The notes under the pieces were generated by a model. The model ran no database searches. It saw only the letters and a list, made by a program, of their open reading frames with translations, and was not told the DNA's origin. The position numbers and the translations under genes are program-made. From Rhodobiaceae bacterium (lineage in GTDB: Bacteria > Pseudomonadota > Alphaproteobacteria > Rhizobiales > Tepidamorphaceae), in assembly GCA_020637855.1 (NCBI GenBank), contig JACKJR010000007.1, positions 1 to 64,000 on the forward strand: DNA of 64,000 bases, given 5' to 3'. Positions 18,655 to 30,344 of this stretch are shown piece by piece (the first letter of the stretch is position 1; every line of letters begins with the position of its first letter).

Positions 18655-18912
18655 CTAATCCGCCAGCAACGGATCAAGACCGCCGCGCTCATCGAGCTCA
18701 TAGAGATCGTCGCAGCCGCCGACATGAGTCTCGCCGATGAAAATCTGCGGTGCCGAATTACGCCCGCCGGCACGTTCGCGCATGACAGCGCGTTTCTCCG
18801 GATCGAATGTAACATCGATTTCGGTGAATTGCGCACCCTTGCGTTCCAGCAGGCGCTTGGCCGCCGTGCAATAGCCGCACAGTGCCTGGGTATAGATGGT
18901 CACATCTTTCAT
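18655..18912 (-). CDS. grxC: Glutaredoxin 3
   Basis: An 85-residue dithiol glutaredoxin with the active site CGYC (residues 12-15, versus the more common CPYC), the TAPQ-loop equivalent SAPQIFIG and the GGCDD glutathione-binding segment. It reduces disulfides with glutathione in the cytoplasm. The ATG at 18912 is preferred to the TTG two codons upstream; AGGG lies 8 nt before it. It is followed after 23 bp by the nitrilase gene and preceded by comF on the same strand. Confidence 0.94.
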   Translation of the reverse strand: MKDVTIYTQALCGYCTAAKRLLERKGAQFTEIDVTFDPEKRAVMRERAGGRNSAPQIFIGETHVGGCDDLYELDERGGLDPLLAD

Positions 18913-18960
18913 GCGCAAACCCTGAGTACAAAGACAACAGCCGCAATAATTGGGGCAGAA

Positions 18961-19719
18961 TCAGACTTCGTCCAATACGCGGGCAAAGACAAGCACATTC
19001 ACTTCGCCTGCACCGAAGCGCCGCAAGGCCCTCGCCGCAGCCGTAACGGTCGCCCCCGTCGTATAGACATCGTCGATCAGCAGGACCCGCTTACCGAGGA
19101 TCTGATGGCGGGCATGAGCGGGCACCGAGAATGCACCCGTCACGTTGAGCGCGCGTTCGGCCTGTTTCAGTCCGACCTGATGGCGCGTAGCACGGATGCG
19201 GCGCAGCGCATGCGGAACGTATTGGAGCCCGGTCTCCGCCGTGATTGCCCGCGACATCTCCGCAGCCTGGTTGTAGCGGCGCACCAGCATTCGTGACCAG
19301 TGCAGAGGCACCGGCACGCAGATATCGCTTTCCGCGATGCATTCGGACCCCGCACGCACCATCAGCCGCGTCAGCAGGGATGCCGATTCCAACCGGTCGC
19401 CATATTTGAACGCGGTCACCAGCCTGCGCGCCGTACGGTCGTAGCGGCATGGTGCCCTGAGCCGCTTGAACGGTGGAGGCGCCGCGATTGCCGCCGCACT
19501 CAGCGTGCCATCCGGCGAGCCGGGCGGAAGCGGTGTCCCGAAAACCGGGCAGACCGGCCGTTCGATGAAGGTCAGCCCGCTCCAGCACGACGCGCAGACC
19601 CCGCCGTGGCTGACCACAGCTTCACCGCAGCCAAGACACAGTGGCGGCAGCAGCATGTCGGCAATCATGCCGCCGACACGCTGAAGCCGTCCCTTATGTC
19701 CGTGGTCTGCAATTGTCAT
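18961..19719 (-). CDS. ComF family protein (phosphoribosyltransferase fold)
   Basis: A 252-residue protein with an N-terminal zinc-binding double-zinc-ribbon region (PPLCLGCGEAV, CASCW) and a C-terminal phosphoribosyltransferase domain with the PRPP loop VLLIDDVYTTGATV (about 216-229). ComF is needed for DNA uptake in competent bacteria, but homologues are nearly universal and their role elsewhere is unsettled. The frame is open 107 codons upstream, overlapping the divergent methyltransferase, so the ATG at 19719 is used; this places the two divergent starts 49 bp apart. Confidence 0.92.
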   Translation of the reverse strand: MTIADHGHKGRLQRVGGMIADMLLPPLCLGCGEAVVSHGGVCASCWSGLTFIERPVCPVFGTPLPPGSPDGTLSAAAIAAPPPFKRLRAPCRYDRTARRLVTAFKYGDRLESASLLTRLMVRAGSECIAESDICVPVPLHWSRMLVRRYNQAAEMSRAITAETGLQYVPHALRRIRATRHQVGLKQAERALNVTGAFSVPAHARHQILGKRVLLIDDVYTTGATVTAAARALRRFGAGEVNVLVFARVLDEV

Positions 19720-19768
19720 CGGCAAATGTCTTGTCGGTTCACACGAAGTGACGCTACTTGAGAGTGAA

Positions 19769-20680
19769 ATGAACGACGAGCCAACGCAACTTTTCGATCG
19801 TGATCTTCTGCGAAGCCGCAGGCTGCGCGCGCGCGACAGCTTCGCCGGCGCCGATTTCCTGTTGCGCAGGGCGGCAAGCGACATAGCCGAGCGGCTGACC
19901 GCAACGCTACGCGATTTTCCGCTGGCCCTCGATCTGGGCGCGCGCTCAAGCGTTATGACAGACGAGTTGCGTGGACTGGACCGCATCGGAACCGTCATAA
20001 CGGCAGCCCCGGATATCCGGCTGCTATCCGAGGACATCACACCTGCAATCGTCTGCGACGAGGAACTTGTCCCCTTCGCGCCGCAATCGCTCGATCTTGT
20101 GATTTCGGCTCTGAGCCTTCACTGGGTCAATGATCTCCCCGGCACACTCGTTCAGGTCCGCCGCGCATTGAAGCCGGACGGGCTGTTCATCGCCGCAATC
20201 CCCGGCGGCAATACGCTTACCGAGTTGCGCCAATCGCTTCTGGCGGCGGATTCAGAACTCACCGGTGGCGCCCCGCCGCGCGTCAGCCCCTTTGCCGACA
20301 TTCGCGACCTCGGCGCATTGCTTCAGCGCGCGGGATTCGCGTTGCCCGTCGTTGATCTCGAACCCGCCGCCGTGCGCTACGATTCCATGTTCGCCCTGCT
20401 GCGCGACCTGCGCGCCATGGGCGGCACCAATGCGCTGAACGGGCGCGACCGCAAACCCATGCGCCGCGACATCCTGATGCGTGCTGCGGAAATCTACGCG
20501 GAACGGTTTGCCGATTCCGATGGGCGGATCCGGGCAACCGTCGAGATCATTCACTTAAGCGGCTGGGCGCCACATGAGAGCCAGCAGAAGCCGCTCAGAC
20601 CCGGCAGCGCCACGGCCCGCCTGGCGGATGCTCTCGGCACGACGGAAATTCCGGCAGGTGAAAAACCTCATGGCGTCTGA
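19769..20680 (+). CDS. BioC/NDUFAF5-like SAM-dependent methyltransferase
   Basis: A 303-residue methyltransferase. The N-terminal LFDRDLLRSRRLRARDSF and the later DLVISALSLHWVNDLPG and GLFIAAIPGGNTLTELR segments match the group that includes BioC and the mitochondrial complex I assembly factor NDUFAF5. Motif I is degenerate (LDLGARSSVMTD). In Alphaproteobacteria this gene is usually next to comF, as here. NDUFAF5 hydroxylates an arginine rather than methylating, so the reaction is left open. The ATG at 19769 with GAGAGTG upstream is preferred to the GTG at 19748. Confidence 0.85.
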   Translation: MNDEPTQLFDRDLLRSRRLRARDSFAGADFLLRRAASDIAERLTATLRDFPLALDLGARSSVMTDELRGLDRIGTVITAAPDIRLLSEDITPAIVCDEELVPFAPQSLDLVISALSLHWVNDLPGTLVQVRRALKPDGLFIAAIPGGNTLTELRQSLLAADSELTGGAPPRVSPFADIRDLGALLQRAGFALPVVDLEPAAVRYDSMFALLRDLRAMGGTNALNGRDRKPMRRDILMRAAEIYAERFADSDGRIRATVEIIHLSGWAPHESQQKPLRPGSATARLADALGTTEIPAGEKPHGV

Positions 20681-20755
20681 CACGCGCGGTTTGTCATCCA
20701 GGGCAGAGCCATTCTAAGCTTGCCTTACAGACTGCCATTATTCACGGAGGATGGA

Positions 20756-21232
20756 ATGATCACCCGCTTGGTTGCCGCCACAGTTTTCATGATTTTTGCA
20801 GGAAATTTAGCCCATGCCGAAAATCTTACCGCGGACAATCCCGAAAGCATTGCCGCGGCCATCCGCGACATGGGGTATCGTGCGGAAATGACGACCGACT
20901 CCAAGGGCAAGCCGAAAATCGCCAGCAGTGCCGAAGGTGTCAACTTCAGCATCTATTTCTACGGCTGCGATGAGAAAAACCTGGGCTGTGATTCCATTCA
21001 GCTGCAAGCCGGATTCGACTTCAACAAAGGGCTCCCCGACAGCGTTGCAACCGATTGGAATTCACGCAAGCGCTACGCAAAAGCCGCCATGACGAAGGAC
21101 GGAGATCCTATCATCCGTTTCGACGTCAATCTCGACAAGGACGGGGTTTCACGATCGAATTTCGAAGACACGTTCAAAATCTGGAGCCTGTTGCTGGTCC
21201 AGTTCAAACAGCACATAGGCTGGAAAGGCTGA
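20756..21232 (+). CDS. Secreted YbjN domain-containing protein
   Basis: A 158-residue protein with a clear Sec signal peptide (MITRLVAATVFMIFAGNLAHA, cut expected after AHA) and a mature part resembling the YbjN fold: an amphipathic helix (ESIAAAIRDMGY), a strand pair, and a helical C-terminus ending in KIWSLLLVQFKQHIG. Two cysteines (YGCDEKNLGCDS) could form a disulfide. GGAGG at 20746-20750 fixes the start. YbjN proteins are related to type III secretion chaperones in fold, but the function of secreted versions is unknown. Confidence 0.8.
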   Translation: MITRLVAATVFMIFAGNLAHAENLTADNPESIAAAIRDMGYRAEMTTDSKGKPKIASSAEGVNFSIYFYGCDEKNLGCDSIQLQAGFDFNKGLPDSVATDWNSRKRYAKAAMTKDGDPIIRFDVNLDKDGVSRSNFEDTFKIWSLLLVQFKQHIGWKG

Positions 21233-21246
21233 GAATATGCCAGCCC

Positions 21247-21462
21247 TCACTCACCGCGCAGGGCCGTAAAGCCGTTATCGACTTCCTGGAATTTCTGCGT
21301 CATCGAGCTGCCCATGCCCGCGACAGTGGCTGCAATCGCCACACTGATGCCCGCAGCGATCAAGGTATATTCGATCGCCGTGGTGGCGGAGCTGCAGAAA
21401 GCAAAAGCCCGGGCACGCTTTTGTGCCCACAATTTTCGGCACTCTTGCCAGTAACGGCTCAT
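21247..21462 (-). CDS. Flp/TadA-type IVb pilin-like protein (orphan)
   Basis: A 71-residue prepilin-like protein. A long basic leader (MSRYWQECRKLWAQKRARAF) precedes ATTAIEYTLIAAG and a hydrophobic segment, the Flp hallmark with the +5 glutamate and +6 tyrosine. At the cleavage site the usual glycine at -1 is alanine (SSA before TTAIEY), and the leader holds two cysteines, both unusual. A strong ribosome site, AGGGGAGG, decides the start. No tad/cpa assembly genes are in the window, so it is an isolated copy. It may be a functional minor pilin or a decayed one. Confidence 0.8.
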   Translation of the reverse strand: MSRYWQECRKLWAQKRARAFAFCSSATTAIEYTLIAAGISVAIAATVAGMGSSMTQKFQEVDNGFTALRGE

Positions 21463-21498
21463 TTTAACCTCCCCTCGCACCGCCACTCATGATGGCGG

Positions 21499-21903
21499 TC
21501 ACAACAGGTCGCGCAGCACCGGTATCAGCGGCACGTCCGCTGGTGGCATCGGGTAGTCGGACAAGCGAACGGCGCGAACCCATTTCAGGGCCTGGCCTTC
21601 GCGTGCCGCGATCTGACCGTTCCAGCGGCGACAGACAAACAGTGGCATGAGGAGGTGAAATTTTTCGTAAGCGTGACTTGCGAAAGTCAGGGGTGCCAGG
21701 CAAGACGCTGTTACATCTATTCCCAACTCTTCCTTGAGTTCGCGGATCAGCGTGGCTTCCGGCGTCTCCCCCGGCTCAATTTTGCCACCGGGGAATTCCC
21801 ATAAACCCGCCATCGGCTTGCCTTCGGGACGCTGCGCGAGCAATACGCGTCCGTCGGTATCGACCAGCGCGCAAGCGGCGACCAGAAGGATATTGGCCGT
21901 CAA
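21499..21903 (-). CDS. mutT: 8-oxo-dGTP diphosphatase MutT (Nudix hydrolase)
   Basis: A 134-residue Nudix hydrolase that removes oxidised dGTP from the nucleotide pool. The Nudix box GX5EX7REUXEEXGU is complete in the segment beginning GGKIEPGETPEA (about residues 38-60), with RELKEELGI supplying the metal-binding glutamates. The N-terminus LLVAACALVDTDGRVLLAQRP is typical of MutT. It starts 5 bp after the argJ stop, an arrangement common in Rhizobiales. Confidence 0.94.
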   Translation of the reverse strand: MTANILLVAACALVDTDGRVLLAQRPEGKPMAGLWEFPGGKIEPGETPEATLIRELKEELGIDVTASCLAPLTFASHAYEKFHLLMPLFVCRRWNGQIAAREGQALKWVRAVRLSDYPMPPADVPLIPVLRDLL

Positions 21904-21908
21904 GTGCG

Positions 21909-23150
21909 TCAGCTCCGGTAGTCGCCATTGATGGCGACGTATTCCTTGGTGAGGTCGCAGGTCCAGACCCGCGCCTTGCCGCGCCCGAGACCCAGATCGA
22001 CGCCGATCTCGATATCCTCGCGCTTCATATAGGCGGATGCCTCCTCCTCGCTGTAACCGGCAACGCGCTCGCCCTTCTCGGCGACAAGCAGATTACCGAA
22101 CCGGATCGCCAGCCTGTCCCGGTCGGCAGGCTCTCCGGCCTTGCCGACGGCCATGACGACGCGGCCCCAGTTCGCGTCTTCCCCGGCAATCGCCGTCTTC
22201 ACGAGCGGGGAATTCGCAATCGACAGCGCGATGCGTTTGGCCGATCGGGCGGACGTTGCGCCTGTTACATCGACCTGCACGAACTTACGCGCGCCTTCAC
22301 CGTCCCGCACCACCTGATGGGAAAGATCGGTCAGCAGGCCTGAAAGGGCCTTTTTGAATGCCGAAAGCCGGCGGTCGGACGTTTCCTTGATCTTTGGCGC
22401 ACCGCGCTTTGCGGCAGCACCCGTGGCGAACACCATCAGTGTATCGCTCGTCGAGGTATCGCTATCGACCGTGATTGCATTGAACGACTTCTTCACCGCT
22501 TTCGACAGCATCGCCTGCAACACATCTGCGGTAATCGGCGCATCGGTGAAAACGAAGGACAGCATCGTCGCCATGTCGGGCGCGATCATGCCCGCCCCCT
22601 TGGCGATGCCCGTGATGGTGACATCCACCCCGCCGAGTTTCACGGTCCGGCTCAATACCTTCGGAAAGGTATCGGTGGTCATGATCGCGCGCGCGGCATC
22701 AAGCGGGCGGGCTGAGCCCGCATCCGCCACGACCTTGTCGAGCACGGCTGTGAATTTCGCCGGCGGCAGCGGTTCGCCGATCACGCCGGTGGAGGCGAGG
22801 AAAACCTCCTTCTTTTTGCACCCTGCAGCCTTGGCAGCCGCCGCCGCGGTCTCCGAAACGGTTTCCCGCCCCTTCCTCCCGGTGAAGGCATTGGCATTGC
22901 CGGAATTGACCACAAGAGCCCGGGCCGTACCGCTTTTCAAGGCTTTACGGCACCAGTCAACCGGGGCCGAGGGGCATTTCGAGGTCGTAAAGACACCGGC
23001 AACAGTTGTGCCTTTGTCGAACAGTGCGACCAGGAGGTCGGTGCGTCCCTTGTATTTGATACCAGCCTGCGTAACCGCGACGCGCACGCCCTCGATCGGT
23101 TCGGGATCTGCAAAGGATTTCGGCGCCAGAGGCGAAACCGTTGCGCTCAT
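21909..23150 (-). CDS. argJ: Bifunctional glutamate N-acetyltransferase / amino-acid acetyltransferase ArgJ
   Basis: A 413-residue enzyme of arginine biosynthesis that transfers acetyl from N-acetylornithine to glutamate, recycling the acetyl group. ArgJ cleaves itself; the nucleophile is T195 in KGAGMIAPDMATML, and the surrounding motif is intact. The N-terminus (GIKYKGRTDLLVALFD, TTSKCPSAPV) matches the family. The frame is open 64 codons upstream through a terminator hairpin, so the ATG at 23150 is used. Whether it accepts acetyl-CoA (bifunctional) cannot be read from sequence. Confidence 0.95.
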   Translation of the reverse strand: MSATVSPLAPKSFADPEPIEGVRVAVTQAGIKYKGRTDLLVALFDKGTTVAGVFTTSKCPSAPVDWCRKALKSGTARALVVNSGNANAFTGRKGRETVSETAAAAAKAAGCKKKEVFLASTGVIGEPLPPAKFTAVLDKVVADAGSARPLDAARAIMTTDTFPKVLSRTVKLGGVDVTITGIAKGAGMIAPDMATMLSFVFTDAPITADVLQAMLSKAVKKSFNAITVDSDTSTSDTLMVFATGAAAKRGAPKIKETSDRRLSAFKKALSGLLTDLSHQVVRDGEGARKFVQVDVTGATSARSAKRIALSIANSPLVKTAIAGEDANWGRVVMAVGKAGEPADRDRLAIRFGNLLVAEKGERVAGYSEEEASAYMKREDIEIGVDLGLGRGKARVWTCDLTKEYVAINGDYRS

Positions 23151-23184
23151 TCTTGTTCTTGCCCCCCAAGAGCATGTCTTCGTG

Positions 23185-23212
23185 AAAACCGGCCGGACAT
23201 CTGCCCGGCCGG
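23185..23212 (-). terminator. Intrinsic terminator after the parvulin gene
   Basis: The self-complementary arm CCGGCCGG occurs twice (23189-23196 and 23205-23212) with an 8-nt loop, followed on the minus strand by TTTT (complement of 23185-23188). It separates the parvulin gene from argJ. Confidence 0.75.
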
Positions 23213-23226
23213 ATGTTTTCCAGGTC

Positions 23227-24117
23227 TTATTCGGCGGGTTTTTGGCCTTCCGCAGGCTCGTCGCCCTTGCGAATGATATTGGCGGCTTCCCGCAGGCCCG
23301 TGATGTAGTCGCGCCTGGCGGTCTGAATGAGATTGCGCACAACTTCCGCCCGCACCTCTTCCAGCTGCGGCGGTGAACTCATCCGCTTGTCCTCAAGCTT
23401 GATAAGATGCCAGCCAAACTGGGTCTTGACCGGATCGGAAACCTGGCCGACCTCCATTGAAAAGGCCGTCTCGCCGAACGGCGCGACCATCATGTCCTTG
23501 GTGAAATAGCCAAGATCTCCGCCATTCTGGCTCGAGCCGTCGGTCGAATGCTCCTTGGCGAGATCTTCAAAGGATTTGCCGCCGTCGATCTCCGCCTTGA
23601 TCGATTTTGCCTCTTCCTCGGTCTTCACCAGGATATGGCGCGCGCGCACCTCTTCCTTGGAATCGAAATCCTTGATCGCTTCCTTGTAGCGGGCCTCTAT
23701 GGCTTCATCGGTCGCTGCGGCCTCGCCAACAGCGGTCAGCTTTGCCTGCACAAGCGCCTTGTTGCGCAGAAATGCCAGTTGCCGCTTGAAATCTTCGTTA
23801 TCGGTGAAGCCTTCCTTCTCCGCCTCCTGCGATACCAGCGTGATATCGGTCAGAAACGAAACGATATACTCGCCATGCTGCTGCGGCGGCACCTGCCGCA
23901 GGACTTCCGCCAGTTCGCCGATCGCCATATGGACATCGGCATTCGTGATTTCGATACCGTTCACGGTCACGATAACTTCGGACGGATCCATTGCCGCAGC
24001 GGTGGTCTCCTGTGCCTTCGCGAAACCGGAGGCCGCCGGCACAAGGGCGCCGCACAGCAGAAACGCTGCTGCAAGATGCCGCATGCGACGGGCCGGGTTT
24101 GAGGAATTCATCATCAT
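23227..24117 (-). CDS. Periplasmic parvulin-type peptidylprolyl isomerase
   Basis: A 296-residue PpiC/SurA-like foldase. It has a signal peptide (about 1-35; LAAAFLLCGALVPAASGFAKA), an N-terminal chaperone helical region with SurA_N-like VNGIEITNADV, and a rotamase domain around 150-250 (VRARHILVKTEEEA ... GGDLGYFTKDMMVAPFGETAF, abbreviated). It helps outer-membrane and secreted proteins fold. Three consecutive ATG codons open the gene; AAGGA sits just before the first, so the second or third is the likelier start. It is divergent from secA, a conserved and functionally apt neighbour. Confidence 0.93.
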   Translation of the reverse strand: MMMNSSNPARRMRHLAAAFLLCGALVPAASGFAKAQETTAAAMDPSEVIVTVNGIEITNADVHMAIGELAEVLRQVPPQQHGEYIVSFLTDITLVSQEAEKEGFTDNEDFKRQLAFLRNKALVQAKLTAVGEAAATDEAIEARYKEAIKDFDSKEEVRARHILVKTEEEAKSIKAEIDGGKSFEDLAKEHSTDGSSQNGGDLGYFTKDMMVAPFGETAFSMEVGQVSDPVKTQFGWHLIKLEDKRMSSPPQLEEVRAEVVRNLIQTARRDYITGLREAANIIRKGDEPAEGQKPAE

Positions 24118-24464
24118 GTCCTTTCCAAATCACCCGGCGATGTCCACATGGGAACACAACGATACCCGGGGCATGAGACGCCAGACCGGCCGGCGTATCC
24201 GCGTTAATGATGCCATTGCTGGCGTATCCGCAACTCGTTGACAAGGTGATATGGCAATCTTAAGTCTGCGCAGGACTTTTCCGCATGATGGAGCGCGACC
24301 GCCGTTCCCGACGGCTATGCGCCCGGCAAGACAGGAGACAGGTTCCGCAACCGCCTATGTAAACCGGGCCGATTTGAACCGGAATCATATGAACCGGGCG
24401 CGGACGATACTGCCGCCGGAATGCGCACGCTGCGATCACGCAACCTGAATTAAAGGATCCACGA
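24118..24464. other. secA upstream region
   Basis: A 347-bp divergent spacer between the parvulin gene and secA. On the plus strand a 65-codon frame (24251-24448) with an AAGGTG site ends 16 bp before the secA ATG. Its product has no signal peptide or TM segment and no family resemblance, so I do not call it a gene. No clear -35/-10 pair could be fixed. Confidence 0.4.
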
Positions 24465-27230
<2,766 letters not shown>

Positions 27231-27364
27231 CAAAATCCGCACAAGCCCGGTGGCTACGGTTTGATTGCCCGCCCGGCCTCCGCATATTTGCGCGCTCGCC
27301 CGATTGCCGTCTGCCGTTCGTTGCCGGATGCTTCAGATGACGTTTCACTGAAGGAGCAAACGGC

Positions 27365-29140
27365 GTGAACTTCGAACAGATCGGCCTTTTCTCGCTTTTC
27401 TTCGCCGTCTTCGCGCTGCTGCTCTCCGGCAAGCTGCGCTACGACGTCATCGCTTTTTCGGCCCTTGTTGTTGCCGTGATGACTGGCCTCGTTCCACATG
27501 AGAAGGCCTTCTCCGGTTTTGGCCACGAGGCAACCATCATTGTTGCGCTGGTACTCGTGATCTCACGCGGACTGATCAATTCAGGCGCGGTTGACCTGAT
27601 CACCCGAACCCTCATCGACAGTTCCCGGCGCATCGGCGCCCATATCGCCGTCATGTCCGGCCTTGGCGCCACGCTCTCTGCCTTCATGAACAATGTTGCC
27701 GCACTGGCTTTGCTGATGCCGGTCGATCTTGCCGCTGCCCGCAAGAGCGAACGCAGCCCTGCCCTGACGCTGATGCCGCTGTCCTTTGCGACCATCCTTG
27801 GCGGTCTGGCAACCTTGATCGGCACACCGCCCAACATCATCATTGCCGCCTACCGCGAGCGCGCGCTGGGCGAAAGCTATGCCATGTTCGATTTCGCCCC
27901 TGTCGGCATCGCATGCACGATTGCCGGCGTTGCCTTCATCACCCTGATCGGCTGGCGGCTGATCCCGCAGGCGCGCGGCGAAACGGACACCGCTCGCGAG
28001 CTGAGCCACGTGCACGGGTTCATCGCAGAACTGGTCGTCAACGAAAAATCTCCTCTCGTTGGCGCAGCGATCGCCGACATGGACGACGATGCCGACAGCG
28101 CGGACGTCGCCCTGATCGGCCTTGTACGCAATGGCAGGCGTTTACCCGGCAACGCGCGCGCAGAAGAAATTCGCGCCGGCGACCTGCTCGTCGTTGATGC
28201 ATCCCACGACGCCATCGATACGTTCATGGGAGCCAAGAAACTTGATTTTGTCGGCGGCGAACGCGTCAGAAGTGAAGCGGAAAGCGATCTTTCCGTCGTG
28301 GAAGTCGTCATCCCGCGCGATTCACGCGCCGAAGGCCGCTCAGCGGATGCGATGCGCCTGATCACCCGCCATGGCGTTACCCTGCTCGCCGTGTCGCGCC
28401 AGGGAACGCGCTTCCGCAAGCGGGTCCGCCATCTCGATCTCAAGGCCGGTGACATTCTGCTTCTGTTGGGCCCAAGCGAGCGCCTTGACGAAATGGTCGC
28501 GTGGCTTGGAGCCCTTCCCCTGGCAGAGCGCGGTCTGCAGGTCACCCAGCATGGCCGAGCGGGTTTTGCCGTGGGTGTTTTCGCAGGCGCCGTCGCGCTT
28601 GCAAGCGTGGGGCTCGTCTACCTGCCGATCGCTCTTGCAGCCGTCGTGCTGATCTTCGTGCTGCTTGACATCGTGCCGCTCAGACAGGTCTACAATGAGG
28701 TGGAATGGCCCGTCGTCGTGTTGCTCGGATCGATGATTCCGCTTGGCTCGGCGCTGGAAGCCTCCGGCGGAACAGGCCTGATCGCCCGCAGCATCGTCGA
28801 TGTCTCCGCCGGCTTGCCGGCAGCCATCGTGCTGACGATCCTGATGGTCGTGACCATGACGCTGTCGGACGTTCTCAACAACACCGCAACCGCTGTGATC
28901 GCTGCACCGATCGCGGTGGACATCGCAAACCGCCTCGATGTGAATCCGGACCCGTTCCTGATGGCCGTTGCGGTTGCCGCCTCGTGCGCGTTCCTGACGC
29001 CGATCGGACACAAGAACAATACGCTGATCCTCGGTCCGGGCGGCTATCGTTTCGGTGACTACTGGCGTATGGGCCTTCCGCTGGAGATCATCGTGATCGC
29101 CATCGCCATACCGGTCATCCTATTGGTGTGGCCACTGTGA
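27365..29140 (+). CDS. SLC13-type permease with TrkA-C (RCK_C) domains
   Basis: A 591-residue membrane transporter of the ArsB/NhaD-CitMHS (SLC13) type. The N-terminal membrane half holds FMNNVAALALLMPV and PLSFATILGGLATLIGTPPNIII (residues about 97-160, abbreviated), which are the family's hairpin and Thr-Pro-Pro-Asn substrate motif. Two cytosolic TrkA-C domains sit at about 210-375, then the second membrane half with LSDVLNNTATAVI and TPIGHKNNTLILGPGGYRFGDYWR. Substrate could be a dicarboxylate, sulfate or other anion. It follows secA in the same direction with a 134-bp gap. Confidence 0.9.
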   Translation: MNFEQIGLFSLFFAVFALLLSGKLRYDVIAFSALVVAVMTGLVPHEKAFSGFGHEATIIVALVLVISRGLINSGAVDLITRTLIDSSRRIGAHIAVMSGLGATLSAFMNNVAALALLMPVDLAAARKSERSPALTLMPLSFATILGGLATLIGTPPNIIIAAYRERALGESYAMFDFAPVGIACTIAGVAFITLIGWRLIPQARGETDTARELSHVHGFIAELVVNEKSPLVGAAIADMDDDADSADVALIGLVRNGRRLPGNARAEEIRAGDLLVVDASHDAIDTFMGAKKLDFVGGERVRSEAESDLSVVEVVIPRDSRAEGRSADAMRLITRHGVTLLAVSRQGTRFRKRVRHLDLKAGDILLLLGPSERLDEMVAWLGALPLAERGLQVTQHGRAGFAVGVFAGAVALASVGLVYLPIALAAVVLIFVLLDIVPLRQVYNEVEWPVVVLLGSMIPLGSALEASGGTGLIARSIVDVSAGLPAAIVLTILMVVTMTLSDVLNNTATAVIAAPIAVDIANRLDVNPDPFLMAVAVAASCAFLTPIGHKNNTLILGPGGYRFGDYWRMGLPLEIIVIAIAIPVILLVWPL

Positions 29141-29174
29141 ATAGGGCTTGCTGCCCGAGCGTAATCCGGAAAGC

Positions 29175-30344
29175 CTAATCTATCCTGGCAGGGTCTTCGT
29201 AGGACCGCCGCGCTTCGGCAGCCGTTTTGGGCAGCGTGCGCGCGTCGACTGTCACGAACAGATCAAACACCGCGAACGGATCCTCGGCCGGAGCCGTATT
29301 GATGGAACCTGTATACCCGGTCACCGCAGCCGAGGCCGTTGTCGTGGCAACCGGGGAAGCCTGCTGGCCCTGCCTGCGGCCGAAGCCAGGAATCCGGAAC
29401 GTCGGAATACGCGACATCAGCGATGTGCTGGTTTCGGCTTGCGTCGTGGTCTGCGGAGCTGCAGGCGAGCTGGCCACCTGAACGCCGCCCTGCACGGGCT
29501 GTGCGCCACCCCCGGTATCAAGCCGTGCAATCGCTACCTGTACCGCCTGTGCGTCGCTCTGCTGCTTCTGCGCGACGGCTGCGCGAATGTTTTCCGGCAC
29601 ATCGAGCTGCGGGCAGGGAGATGCCGGATCAAGATCGCCGTTCTGGGTGTTGAACACATAATGCTTGCCGCACACTGCAACCTGCGGCGGAACGCCGGTC
29701 ACCTCGAAATGATCATTGCCTTCCTTCAGGTTGTTCCAGAAGGAGGCGTTAGTGTTGCCACGGTGGCGGGCAATGTTCTCAGGCGTCATGCGGAACGGCA
29801 TGGCCTGAACCTGGAACGACTTCTGACCGCCCCTGAAGGCTTCACGGGCCAGTGCATAAATCTCCTCGATCTGCCCGTCCTGCATCGCATAGCAGCCGGC
29901 AGACAGGCAGTCCCCATGCACCATCAGATGCGCGCCTGTGCGTCCGTAGGTCCGGTCGTATGCGTTCGGGTATCCAAGGTTGAACGACAGATGATACGAG
30001 GAGTTCGGATTCATCTGCCCCGGCGTAATGGTATAAAAACCTTCCGGCGCCTGCTTGTCGCCCTCGCGCTGCTTGGGACCGAGCTCGCCCGACCAACGGC
30101 AGATGTCGTAGGTCTTGAGCTCCTTGTATTGGCCAGAGCTCGTGCGCTTCCACACTTCAAGCTTCGATTCTTCCTTGAAGATGCGGACCATGATCGGGTC
30201 TGCGGGCGTCATGCCCTTCAGGTCCATTTCGCGCTTGATCGCGAAGCCGAGCGGGGTCTGATCCTTGGAAACCGGCGCGTCGCACGCAGCCAGCGTGACA
30301 GCAAGCCCACACGCCGTGGCAACGCCTATGAGGCGGTTACGCAT
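29175..30344 (-). CDS. YafK-type L,D-transpeptidase family lipoprotein
   Basis: A 389-residue envelope protein. The N-terminus is a lipoprotein signal (lipobox LAAC, Cys near residue 20). A YkuD/L,D-transpeptidase domain of the YafK/DpaA group follows, with the catalytic segment HGDCLSAGCYAM at 143-154 (His143, Cys151). The C-terminal 120 residues are Gln/Ala/Thr-rich and probably disordered. In E. coli the related DpaA releases Lpp from peptidoglycan, so a cell-wall amidase or transpeptidase role is likely. Convergent with the permease. Confidence 0.9.
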   Translation of the reverse strand: MRNRLIGVATACGLAVTLAACDAPVSKDQTPLGFAIKREMDLKGMTPADPIMVRIFKEESKLEVWKRTSSGQYKELKTYDICRWSGELGPKQREGDKQAPEGFYTITPGQMNPNSSYHLSFNLGYPNAYDRTYGRTGAHLMVHGDCLSAGCYAMQDGQIEEIYALAREAFRGGQKSFQVQAMPFRMTPENIARHRGNTNASFWNNLKEGNDHFEVTGVPPQVAVCGKHYVFNTQNGDLDPASPCPQLDVPENIRAAVAQKQQSDAQAVQVAIARLDTGGGAQPVQGGVQVASSPAAPQTTTQAETSTSLMSRIPTFRIPGFGRRQGQQASPVATTTASAAVTGYTGSINTAPAEDPFAVFDLFVTVDARTLPKTAAEARRSYEDPARID

